Below, piece by piece: positions 48,999-62,375 of a stretch of 64,000 nucleotides of DNA. Position numbers and translations under genes: made by a program. The stretch is taken from positions 12,549,925 to 12,613,924 of the forward strand of contig NC_056546.1 in assembly GCF_910596095.1 (NCBI RefSeq), written 5' to 3'. Numbering within the stretch: position 1 is the first letter of the stretch; every line of letters begins with the position of its first letter. The stretch comes from Thunnus maccoyii (lineage: Eukaryota > Chordata > Actinopteri > Scombriformes > Scombridae). The notes under the pieces were generated by a model. That model did not search any database. It was not told the DNA's origin and saw nothing but the letters and a program-made list of their open reading frames with translations.

Positions 48999-51356
48999 CT
49001 TCATACTGCAATGAGCTGCTTCGATCATTTTTACTAATCATTACAGCTCTTGTTGTTGTGTTTATGGTGACACTGAATTATACTCAACATTTTCTCTTTA
49101 TCTCATTACCTGATTAAAAGCATCATCAAAAGACAATCTGTGTTTGTGTATTTCATTATGTCATACTTGTAAATGAACTTCAAGTATTAATGTCCCAGGA
49201 TAAATATTTGTGATATGAATGCAAAGCAGATGGAGAAAATGAAAACAAAAGACAGCACAGCTCTGTTAGAAAACACTTTACTTATAAATTAGTTAGATTA
49301 ATCCATCTCACAATAAAATGATTTGCCATCCCAGAGGGAGAGAGTGATCGCCAAAAGGCTTCAACGTTCACCATTACCTATGAACCTACGACACACTGAG
49401 AGAACATAAGGCAGTCATTACTGGATGCCCCTATTACTGGTAAGCATGGTGACAAAGAGGTGGTCCTAAAAACAGTAACTATGTTCTTCACACATGTTGC
49501 TAAGCAACAGACAACAGTACCCGAGACAAAGAACAATCTTGCTAAAGTAGCAGTCTTACTGCAACATGTTTTTTTTTCTTTTTACACTGAACATCTATCC
49601 AACCACTCAGAATACAATACGCAGTAAATATTCAGAAAAGCACTGGGATCCATATGATCGATGGGGAATCTCAGTGTGTGTTATCACAAAAGGCTAAAAC
49701 GTGGCATCCCCTGTGCTACGTGGCAATTTCTGAAAAAGTGTTCACATGTCACACAAGACATTGTGATTCTGTCCTAAACATGAAGATACTGGATATCAAA
49801 GTGACTTCATACAATATCAAAATATCAGAATGTGATATAATGTAATTTAACATAATTTAACAAAAAAAACAGTGAAGTTGCCGTAACGTGCTGGTAACGG
49901 AAGGGCACTGTGTGGAGGAACTACAAAAATAATACGACTTCAATACAATCTAGTTAACGTGTTAGCTGGCTGACCAAAAACCACTGATATAAAGTTTGGC
50001 CAGGTTTTACTGTGGATGCCACAGCTGGCATTGATTCCAAAGTTACGTAGCAGCATTCATGGAGCAGAATTTTGGCAAAATCATGGCTACCATAGAAAAC
50101 TACAATGGCAAAAACCTTCTTCTTATGGTCCTGGGCAAAGAAGAAGAATAGGATATTGTAATAATATCTGTTAAACTTCAAAGTAACAGTCCTCTTGATC
50201 TTGGACACACAAGAAAGTGAATCTGTCAGGCACTGCAAAGAAATAGTTGTAATGCATCAAAGCACTGAAATAATTTCAACAAGGCTCAAGTAAGATCACT
50301 CTAGGCCAACAGTGTCACTCCTGTGTTAGTATCATCAGAGCAATCTTTAGATATAGCTACAGGAGTGTTGAGAATTTATTTGGGTGGCCCACTCATATAG
50401 ATTTGTTTATTTGTTGTTTGCATTTTGTAGTTTTTCAAATGGGAGATGCTATTGAGTGTAAGAGCCATTTTGCTATATGAGCAGCTCCTCGCCCCTTAAC
50501 TTCTTTGGCAGGCACAGGTGAGCTACAGTCCTCCATCAGGTGATGTTCAAGGATGTCAATAAAAACATTAATTTTAGCAAATGGATGTGTCTGATTTCGT
50601 CAAAATCTATAGTGTGTCCTATCAAAAAAAGGACTACACCTGCATTTTTTGTGCATCAAAAGTCACTCAGAAGGAAAGTGCTCAAATTCACTTCAAAATA
50701 TGGACAGGAGGAGCAGGGAACCTGCAATTAGTGGATGACCTGCTCTACCTCCTGAGCCACATGAGCCCCTTCCTGCAGCCACTGGTTTCCAGTGACCTCA
50801 GTAGTGTATTAAAATCACCATATAGATTGAAAAAAACGTCCTGCTTGGCTTTATTTTGTCAGTTATGTTAGGCCTGCATGGCATTGTGTTTAAAAATGCA
50901 GACGTATTTGAACAGTTTGCCCATCAGCTGAGATTATGTGCTTTTGAGACCCTCCAACATTTGCACAGCATTGCACTTCTAAAGAATGGATTTGTAAAAA
51001 CCAATGGTTAATGTAAATTTGGTAACTTACTACATTAAATAAGGTGACAAATATTAGTCTTGCTAACTTCCAAGTTAGGGAGGTGTTTTTCTGATAGCCA
51101 ATGAAAGTGACTCCCTTCACCACCACAAGTAAATTCTCAACCTGTGGAAAACACTGATCATCCCTTTATAATACACTTGAATGGGCACCATTAATTATAC
51201 AAAAGAAACCATCTGAATGTTGAATTTTCCTGTATAAGTACAACTTTCAAAAGGCTAGGCTACATCAAGGCCAAGTAAAAGACCAATAAATAAAATTACT
51301 ATGGAATTAATAAAACAAAGCTGTCCGTTTAAAGTTCTTTTCCTCATTCATTCACT
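48999..51356. other. Convergent 3' ends of the CUB/ZP gene and ikzf5
   Basis: The CUB/ZP 3' UTR probably ends after ATTAAA at 49113-49118. The rest is the expected long ikzf5 3' UTR (minus strand) and spacer. Candidate minus-strand AATAAA signals exist (for example 50855-50850), none clearly best. No gene or mobile element is recognised. Confidence 0.6.
49113..49118 (+). terminator. Probable polyadenylation signal of the CUB/ZP gene
   Basis: ATTAAA, the commonest variant signal, lies 115 bases after the stop codon and is followed by a TGTGTTTGTG stretch. Confidence 0.55.
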
Positions 51357-53530
51357 TTACTTGTGCTGCCCGCGGGCAAAGTGGCAGGCAAAGTCATACT
51401 TGCTCTTGCACTTGTATCCGCAGATGTTGCACTGGAATGGGTTCTCGTAGCCATGGCAGCCCATGTGGATGGTGTACAGGATGTTGTCGGGAAAGTAGAT
51501 GTCACAGTGCTGGCAGTGATGCAGCATGTGGGGGTCCTGGAGTGGGGCAGACAGGCCTGGGACTGGTGTACTGGGTTGGCTGTTGGAGATACTAGGGGTA
51601 CTGGTGCGCCCACTGTGCTCGCTGCAGGGTCCCCCTCCAGGGCTGCAGTTGCTGTGTGGCGGAGCTCGGGGTTCTGGGGTGATTGGGGAAGAGGAGGAGG
51701 CATGGGCCATGCTGGCTGTGACAGCCACAGGAGCTGTGGCAGGGTGGGGTTGCTGGATGAGGAAAGGCTTCTCGTCGACAATAGACTCGGCTCCGGGAGA
51801 CATGGGAGGTTGAGTCTGGGCCTGGGACTCTGAAGGGAGGCTGGCCAACTGGCCTGCCAGGGTGGACAGCTGGTTCAGGGGGTTATCCATGACCATATCA
51901 TGGTGATGATGATTTTGATTCGCGGAGATCCCGTCCTCGCCTGCCTGACTCTGATTATCATAGGTCTCCTGACGTAAGTGGGGTAGTTCATGGGAGTAGT
52001 CATTCACATTGTCAGCCTTGTGCACCACCATAGATGGGGGGCTGAAGTTGATGAGGAGTCGGCGGCCATAGCCCAGTGAGCTGGCCTTCTTCTGCAAGAC
52101 ACTTAACATCTTCTTATGGGAAAGTGAGCGAGCACCTTTCATTGGCAGGAGTTTGTGGCGTCTGCGGCGATGGTGTGACAGGTTGCTACGGTCACTGCAG
52201 CGGAAGGAGCACAGCTCGCACTTGTAAGGCTTCTCGCCTGTGTGTGATCTCATGTGGGCCTCCAGGTGGCGTTCGTAGGCCGAAGCAAATGGACAGAGGT
52301 GGCAGCGGTGAGGTTTCTCTCCTGTTTGATCAAAGAAAACAGGCTAAATAATAAAACCTTGTGAAAATTAATCTGAAAGTCAACTATTAACACTTACCTG
52401 TGTGAATTCGGATGTGCTCAATGAGTCGCGCTGTGCCTCTGGTGGCATAGTTGCAGTATCGACACTTGAGCTTGCCATCATAGGTCCTCTCAAAACCATC
52501 CACTAGGATCCCTGAGTTGTCCTCCAGTGACATGTCCACTGCAGGGTGATCCAGCCCATTCTGACTGCAGTCTGCATACAGGGACATTTACAGAGGTAAA
52601 TAATTTATGCTAAGAAAGTAGGACATGACATTCCATACAAAATCTGACTTTACTTCACTATCTAGAGAAACATATGATCCAGCAATGATGATTTATGTTC
52701 CAGTCTAGTTGTTTACAATACCCTGTGGTACAACACTCTTACACTATGCTACTTATTGCTGATAACATGTCACAATGTAATACAAGCAGGACATTGGCAC
52801 TGAAGTTGTAACCATAACTAATAATAACTGATCACATATGTATTGTAGAATCATGTGGATAAGGATGACCATGCCTGATTACTAAGGCTGATTATTTTCT
52901 CAATAAATCAATTAACTGTTTGGTCTTTAACATGGCAGAAAATGGTGAAAAATGTCAATCACTGTTTCCCAACGCCCAAGATGCAACCTAAAATGTCTTT
53001 TTTTGTTCCAAACAACAGAGATATTCAGTTTACTATCATAAAAGGACTACAGAAACCAGATAAAATTCACATTTGAGAAGCTGGGACCAGAGAATTTTTT
53101 GCATTTTTTTCTTTAAAAAATGAATGAAAAAAAAAAACAATGTATAGGTTACCAAAATAGCTGGCGATTGATTTTCTGTCAATCGACTAATCTATTAACC
53201 GACACATAGTTGCAGCCCTACAGATGACTATAGCAATTATTCATTACTATAACAATCATCAAGTGTTAAGTATCTGAAGTCACGTATCAGGTCATTGTTA
53301 GAAGTACATCTGGCATCTGTTTGCCTGAAATAAACGTAATCAAATGGTACCAAACTGCTGAATTCATACAGAGCAGCTGTAAACATGTCAACGTTACCGG
53401 CTGGCAGCTCGTCCGCCTCTTTGACGCCGCTGACGGAGCCTGATATCATGTTGACATGTTGAGTCTGCTGGCTCAGGTACTCCTGGAAATCCTTCACAAA
53501 GTCCAGCGTGTCCGGCTTTTCCTCACCCAT
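51357..53530 (-). CDS. ikzf5: Ikaros family zinc finger 5 (Pegasus)
   Basis: Three coding exons, 53530-53398, 52571-52398 and 52321-51357, give 423 residues (human IKZF5 419). The start MGEEKPDTLDFVKDFQEYL matches the conserved N-terminus. N-terminal C2H2 fingers: LKCRYCNY...HIRIH, HRCHLCPF...HMRSH and YKCELCSF...HRRRRH; these mediate DNA binding in the family. The middle is Ser/Pro/Gln-rich with a short His run (NQNHHHHD) and the conserved PSMVV and DNPLNQLSTLAGQLASLP segments. Two C-terminal fingers (HHCQHCDIYF..., FQCNICGYKC...HFARGQH) form the Ikaros-type dimerisation pair. It is a nuclear transcription factor that can dimerise with other Ikaros members. The fingers are nearly identical to human; only the linker varies. 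Confidence 0.97.
52572..53397. other. ikzf5 intron with repeat family A
   Basis: An 826-bp intron, largely occupied by repeat family A copy 3 at 52889-53222. The flanking parts are AT-rich and unremarkable. Confidence 0.75.
52889..53222 (+). repeat. Dispersed repeat family A, copy 3
   Basis: This is the best-preserved copy of family A: 'ATTTTCTCAATAAATCAATT' start, 'AGATATTCAGTTTAC', 'TTTGAGAAGCTGGGACCAGA', 'TCAATCGACTAATC' and 'GTTGCAGCCCTACAG' end. It is antisense to ikzf5. Confidence 0.75.
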
Positions 53531-53558
53531 TGAAAAGAAATGGTGCAAATATCCAACG
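53531..53558 (-). other. ikzf5: ikzf5 5' UTR part of first coding exon
   Basis: A minus-strand acceptor (GTGATTGCAG) precedes base 53558, 28 bases before the ATG. It implies an upstream non-coding exon. Confidence 0.65.
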
Positions 53559-53743
53559 CTGCAATCACATTTTACAAGTATTAACCTACTGGGCAACACA
53601 GATTAATAGACAGGAGGTCAGGTAAAAAAATATAGAAGCAAAATATGAGAACACCATAAATCACAAACATACAACCAACTACATTTAGAAACGTATCACT
53701 CTCGGTGACGTAAGCTAGCTGCTTTTCTAAGATGCACACTTAC

Positions 53744-53900
53744 CTCTTCGAAGATAACCAGCTGGTTAAAGGTAATCCGTTTTGTTCTGTTTGATTGGAA
53801 AAGCCGTTTTATAGCTATCCAGACACACAAACGGAGCAATCCGGGAAATCAGTGATTGGCAATCAAAAAGGAAATCGGCGCGATCAGGTGTGTGGTCGGT
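53744..53900 (-). other. ikzf5: Probable non-coding exon 1 and promoter of ikzf5
   Basis: A minus-strand donor, GAAGAG followed by GTAAGTGTG, ends an exon at 53744. The upstream boundary is not defined by sequence; no TATA box is evident and CpGs are frequent, so a dispersed start is likely. Confidence 0.5.
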
Positions 53901-54819
53901 CGCTCCTACACACCGCTGCTCCTCATCACCGTCATGTTGTTACCAAAGATACGTAGCTGCGTTAGCCACACAGCTAACACTAGCTTATCTCGGAGAAAGC
54001 ATCTTTGTCAACAACAGCGCCGTTTTCTCGTCAACACGGTCATTATTTACATCGTTTGTACGCGTTTGAGTAAATCGTCCAGAGCGCTGCTGGTTTTTAA
54101 ATTTGTTTCCGTCGACCCACTTGTTACAATTCACGTGAAAAGACAATCTGCTAAATCAAAACAATAAACCTGTTCGAGGGGTGAAGGTTCACCGTTTGTG
54201 CACCGGTGTAAACCGTCCCGCGAAGAAAGGTTCCCACCAAGAAAGAGCGCCAACTTTGCGTTTCTTCTTCTGATTTGTTTTACGGCGTCTGGCAACAATA
54301 AACGTTGCATTACCGCCATCTGCTGGAGTGGAACAACTTCACAGTATTAACCATCCATCCCATTTCTAGTTATCCTGATCGATCGCACTGCTGTTTTTCC
54401 AACCGCATGTGGGTTCTTGAAAATCCCGTCTGTGTTTGTCATGATTATCATCCCAACGAGATACGTCTCCTCTTTTCTCGATTTCTGACTGAATTTGCTT
54501 CGGTAACTTAATCTATTCTTCTTCCTTTTCTTGTTATTTTCAATCTCTCTCATGTCCTCGTTCTCATTTTCAATTTCACTCTCCAACTTTCTTAAACTAT
54601 CCTCTAGTGTGTATATCCCATAAACTGTATAAAAACCTATCCTGTCTTTCCTCAACCATATGAAAGAGGGTTTTTTGGCCAACTCTGACGAGGGCAAGAA
54701 GAATGGTTGCTATAGCAACACACGCCAGTTAGAGACTGTTTTAAGTTTAGCCAATAGGAAAAGAGCTCTTGTGACTGCCAACCAATCAGATTAATCGGCG
54801 CCTTTCCAGAAGAATCCAG
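53901..54819. promoter_or_regulatory. ikzf5/alpha-tubulin divergent intergenic region
   Basis: About 0.9 kb lies between the two divergent genes. The left third is CpG-containing. CCAAT motifs sit near 54751-54755 (AGCCAATAGG) and 54782-54786 (AACCAATCAG), about 70 and 35 bases upstream of the tubulin TATA box. No gene is seen. Confidence 0.6.
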
Positions 54820-54826
54820 TATAAAA
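54820..54826 (+). promoter_or_regulatory. TATA box of the alpha-tubulin gene
   Basis: TATAAAA is preceded by two CCAAT boxes and followed, 102 bases on, by the initiator ATG. Transcription start is expected near 54850. Confidence 0.75.
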
Positions 54827-54927
54827 CCTCCGCCTGGCCCTGGTGTAAAACGAGGTAGCAGCAACTATCGTTAAATCGATTCGCCAACAAGCAAAGTCTT
54901 CATTATCTTCACAAAGTCCTGAGAAAC

Positions 54928-58081
<3,154 letters not shown>

Positions 58082-61000
58082 GAATGAATAACAGCACTGC
58101 CTGAACAGAAATGTGTTTATTTTAATGTGTTCTTAAGTTCATTCAGAATAGAAATATTTTTCTCTTAAATTACTAGTTTGGTTATGTTCACAAGAAGTCA
58201 AAACATCAAATTGGATGTTTTAAAGTTCCTGAGATGTGAAGGTCCAGAGGGCTATATTCTAAATATATTCTGTGACATGTGAAGCTGTGTGTCTGTTTCT
58301 CTATCTGTTTGAGGGGGATGGAAATTTTTTTCATTAGTCCTTTAAAATCTTCAAAACATGCATGTTTTAAGTGTATACAGTACCCACAGTGTTAACATTT
58401 ATTTATAATGAAATGTCATATTTAAATTGTGATTGTGTATTTAAGCTATGGCTGCCCTCATAAGATTTCCAGTGGTTTTTTTTACAATCTTAGATTTATA
58501 GAAAACAAAGCTCTATATTTGATATAAAATAGTTACATAGATGCCATGGTGCTACGTCTTTATATCATAAACTGAATACTTATACCTGTATAATCACTAG
58601 ATGGAGATATTGTATATCTTTATTTATACACAGTTACATTTGTTGACCCCGGAGCTCTCAAGATAAAAAAATATCTCCCACATTAATTTATGATGGAAAA
58701 AACAGGCACAAAAATGCTTGTTTATCACAGACTAAACTGACCTGGCTGTAAACAAACTTTGCCTCTGTAAAAAAAAAAACATTTTTTGGGCTTCTGGCAT
58801 AGTAGTAGGTAGCCTCTGACACTGTTTTGAGTACTTTGAATTTTGTTTTTACATTAATATGTTTATTTAACTACTATTATTTGATCACAACTTACACCTT
58901 TGATACTCATAAATCTTTCAAAGCTGTACTCAACTCCATGTTACCTGTTCGTCAGGTTTAGTACAACACGTTTGTCTGTTCCTGTTTTGCTATTAAAAAA
59001 GAAGAGGACTATCCTGTATGTACATCCTTATAATATAAAGTTCCCATGCTATACTTTAGATTACTACAAGAACATAAAGATAAATATAAACCATCCCGAC
59101 TCAAAGATTTACTTGAAACTTGAACTTGAAAACATATGACGTCAGTTTTGGTCACAGGTTTCTGTGAGGAGGATTGTTTACATCCTACACTACAAAGGAC
59201 AAAGTATTAATAAACATTTGCAGAGTACAATATAAATCACCAAGGCACCTACTTATTGAGCCAGAACACGACCGTTCAGTGCAACGTTTTTCAATGCAAG
59301 TGTTTCAATGCCAATGTTTCTTTTTTTAGTTCAGGATTTGTTTTCAATGCCAAAACTTAAATGCAGTTTTCTGTCTCCATACCTACTTAACATTTTCCTG
59401 TCTGAAGACCAAAGTTATCCGAAGTTATCAACTTGTGACTGTCGACTAATAGGTCCTACAGAGGATTTGGTAAGATACAGTTTTTGTTAAATAATCAATC
59501 ATTTACAAATAGTCCCACTTCATCACTTACATTGTAAGTGCATTATGAAGGGATCTTCTAATGTCCAGTATGAACAGGAGGAATGATTACAGCAAGAAAA
59601 ACCTGTTTCAATGTTAATTTGGGATTTAAAACAGACTTGAAAAATTGTGAACCCATCCTTTAAAGCCTGATTAGAGCACAATTTTAGTTCTCAGCACAGC
59701 TCTTATCATGAGGTCTTTTCCAGTAGTTGCTGATCAGTATCAGCTTTTAACTGTTCATGTATTTATTTTCTGGAAACTCATATTTTAGATGAAGCTGTAT
59801 GTATTTGTAATATCAAACACATTGTTATTGTTTCATAATTTGTCAAAAATTGTACCATGACTGAGACACCTGCAACATGCACCTGTCATCAGATCATCTT
59901 TTTAGACATATGTGGATTTGAAGCAGCCGTCTCTCGCCGCCAGCTAATGAAGTTAACTGATAGCTTATCCATTGACATCTGTGACATGACACACTTACAG
60001 ATGTACAGCTTGCAATTATGTGCAAGTGGCAAATGAGGCACAACAATTGCATTACTTTCAAAAGCTATTGACTCATTCATGTTTTATCACAATCAATAAT
60101 TTACAAGTAAGTGCCTTGGTGAAGATCACATTGCCCTATTTGTGTCAAAGTTGTAGGAAAAACACGGAGGAGAACATGATAAATGACCAAGTTGCGTGAG
60201 GCCACTGTATCTTTTTACCACGTTACAACTGCACTGACAGAGCAATAGTGTTACAGCCGTAATGTAAACCTGCTACCAGTGAACTCTTAACTGTGTAACA
60301 TGAGTCACTCGTTTGCTGTTGACAATTTATCCGTCTATCTATACTATATTATAATATAGTAATCAGGCTTGTGTATGGTGTGTTTGTGTGTCATTTTGGG
60401 AAATTATAGAGCATTAAAACATACTATTCTAACTTTTTTTGACAGGTGCATTTGGTCCTGTATGTACACCTGCTGTTGCTCATCTCTGTGTGAGTACATT
60501 TCAACATCTGGACACTAGATGGTGCACATGCCTCAGTGGTGAAACACTCAGCTACCTCCCATCATACACATCACACACTGTCCTGAGACACACATATACT
60601 CCACATGACAGGAGATACAAAGCTACAAGATGTAGTAATGTTCATCAGTTGTGATGTAACTCATCAAGATTTTGTCTTATCAACAGTCCAGAGCTCAAAG
60701 ATATTCAGTTTACTGTAATGTATGACAGAAAAGCTTGAAATCTTCACATTTGAGAAGTTGAAACTCCAGCAACACTTGTAGTATATATAGAACAACTTGG
60801 TCATCATGAAACATATTACAAACAACTTTCAAATAGGGTAGGTATGAAGCAGAAAAAAAATTCAAAAAGGTAAAAAAATATATAAAAGACAACCAATCAT
60901 ATACATCCACACACATATCAGCCAATGGGGCACCTGCAAAGATGGGTTGGGTATATGGTCATGTGGCTTCAGGCCAATCGTCGTCCCAGACTGGCAGAAA

Positions 61001-61200
61001 GGCAAGAAGATTGTCCAATAAGGATGAGTGACACCATATTTGATCCAACTATGAGGTGGTACTTCAGTTTGTACAGAGGAGGCCTTAACCCCAAATGTGC
61101 CTATTTGATGTGACATACTTTAAAAATACTTTAATTAAAAAAAACTTTTTTTTATATAAAACTACATAAATGAGAGATATTTAAGAACCACTATAAAAAC
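58082..61200. other. Alpha-tubulin 3' UTR and downstream spacer
   Basis: AT-rich sequence with no gene. The tubulin 3' UTR lies at its left end, without a clear AATAAA within 300 bases. A short stretch at about 60695-60790 (AGATATTCAGTTTACTG, TCACATTTGAGAAGTTG) is a partial family A copy. A local palindrome of TATTATAATA type is at about 60342-60358. Confidence 0.65.
60695..60790 (+). repeat. Dispersed repeat family A, partial copy
   Basis: It shares AGATATTCAGTTTACTGTAA and TTCACATTTGAGAAG with copy 3 at 52.9 kb; both ends of the family consensus are missing. Confidence 0.55.
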
Positions 61201-61204
61201 TCAT

Positions 61205-61640
61205 TAATTGAGAAGTCCTCATTCATGCCCCCTGGAAATAAACTTTTGAAATAGAAAATCCAAAATGCTTCTCTCTTTTTCCTGAGAAAATTGACCTCTT
61301 TGGCTTGACTTAATAACTTCTATGCCTATAAAAAATAGAGATGAAATGTGATGTTGCTTTTCATTGAAATGTCTTGCAACAGGACAATTTACATCATTCC
61401 TCTCAATGGAGCTCCTATGTTCAGTGATTCGCTCTTTAAAGGAACAAGATGTCTCATTTATATATTTTTTTACCACATGGACACTGTATCATATAGACAA
61501 CATTTTTAAGTCCTTAATTTTTTTTCATTGGTAGGGAGTTTAAAAGACTTCAGTTTTTTGGTATAATAGCAATTTATGCAGGCTCCACACAAATGTTTGC
61601 TTCACAAGACTAGGTCAAAGCCTAATATATGACTGGGCCG
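61205..61640 (-). mobile_element. Penelope-like element relic, GIY-YIG endonuclease end
   Basis: On the minus strand, conceptual translation gives VVYMIQCPCG (about 61.49 kb), then SFKERITEHRSSIERNDVNC and PVARHFNEKQHHISSLFFIG (61.3-61.44 kb). After a frame change the conserved end FWIFYFKSLFPGGMNEDFSI follows (about 61.26-61.2 kb). This order is typical of the C-terminal endonuclease of fish Penelope-like retroelements. At least two frameshifts and a stop make it inactive. No reverse-transcriptase part is recognised to its right. Confidence 0.75.
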
Positions 61641-61689
61641 TGTATGAAACACTGGAGGATGTCACTTGCAGCATTTTTAAGATGTTTGT

Positions 61690-61800
61690 TTTTATGTAAA
61701 TTCAAGTTATTTATTTGTATAGCATTTTTCAAATAGTACTTGTAACTCAAAGTGCTGTAAACATAAGAAAAACATTTAAAATACTTTAAAAACACTGCAG
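61690..61800. repeat. Retroelement-end repeat fragment
   Basis: TTATTTGTATAGCATTTTTC followed by AACTCAAAGTGCTGTAAACA is a common 3'-end word of fish LINE/SINE copies; no second copy is in the window. Confidence 0.5.
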
Positions 61801-61899
61801 CAGATTTTGAGTGTAGACTATGTGGTGCTGTTGTAAGAAGGGCTGAGTTAAGATTTGGGTTATTTTTTTTAATATAATTTCACCTACCCACAACCCCCT

Positions 61900-62250
61900 G
61901 CATTGTCTCTAATGGCCAGCAGGGGGCGACTCCACTGGTTGTAAAAAGAAGTCCGATTATTTAGAAGTCTATGAGAAAATGACCCTACTTCTCACTTGAT
62001 TTATTACCCCCAGTAAACACTTTCCTAATGCGTTTTTGGTCTCAATCGCTAGTTCTGCAATACAACCTGATGTTCATCTTGTAAACTATGATCCCATTTA
62101 AAGTAAAATAGACAATAAAGCAGCGTATGCGTTAGGGCGTGGCTGCCTTGTGATTGACAAGTCGCTACCACGGCGACAACGCTGGTTACGTTACGTAACG
62201 TAATCATGGCAACCGCAGACTCGCAGAGTATAGGGCACAGATGTCGCTGC
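61900..62250. repeat. Probable dispersed repeat upstream of the THAP-like exon
   Basis: GGCCAGCAGGGGGCGACTCC, GGGCGTGGCTGCCTTGTGAT and GCTACCACGGCGACAACGCT are words met repeatedly in fish non-coding DNA. The part near 62150-62250 is CpG-rich, so a promoter is also possible. Recognition is by eye. Confidence 0.45.
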
Positions 62251-62314
62251 CGCCGTTTGTGTTGTGTTCCGTTCCGTTTATGGAAGTTAATTAATCACAT
62301 TTTGGTTGCCTGAA

Positions 62315-62375
62315 ATGTCTTGTTCAGCGTTTGGCTGTGATAACCTTCGAAGGAGTCGGCTGTTCGGCTTTTCCG
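62315..62375 (+). CDS. Possible THAP-like first coding exon
   Basis: ATG at 62315 opens MSCSAFGCDNLRRSRLFGFS and ends at a good donor (CCG followed by GTAAGTAC) in phase 1. The C-x4-C pair followed by a basic stretch and an aromatic FGF motif resembles the first half of a THAP zinc finger, where the first exon often ends in this region. No convincing downstream exon with the C-x2-H half is found within the window, so it may be a gene running off the right edge, a solo exon, or chance. Confidence 0.3.

Noticed and set aside
51363-51833. A 156-codon plus-strand open frame opposite ikzf5
   Set aside because: It is an antisense shadow of the conserved ikzf5 last exon, whose GC-rich codons keep the opposite frame open.
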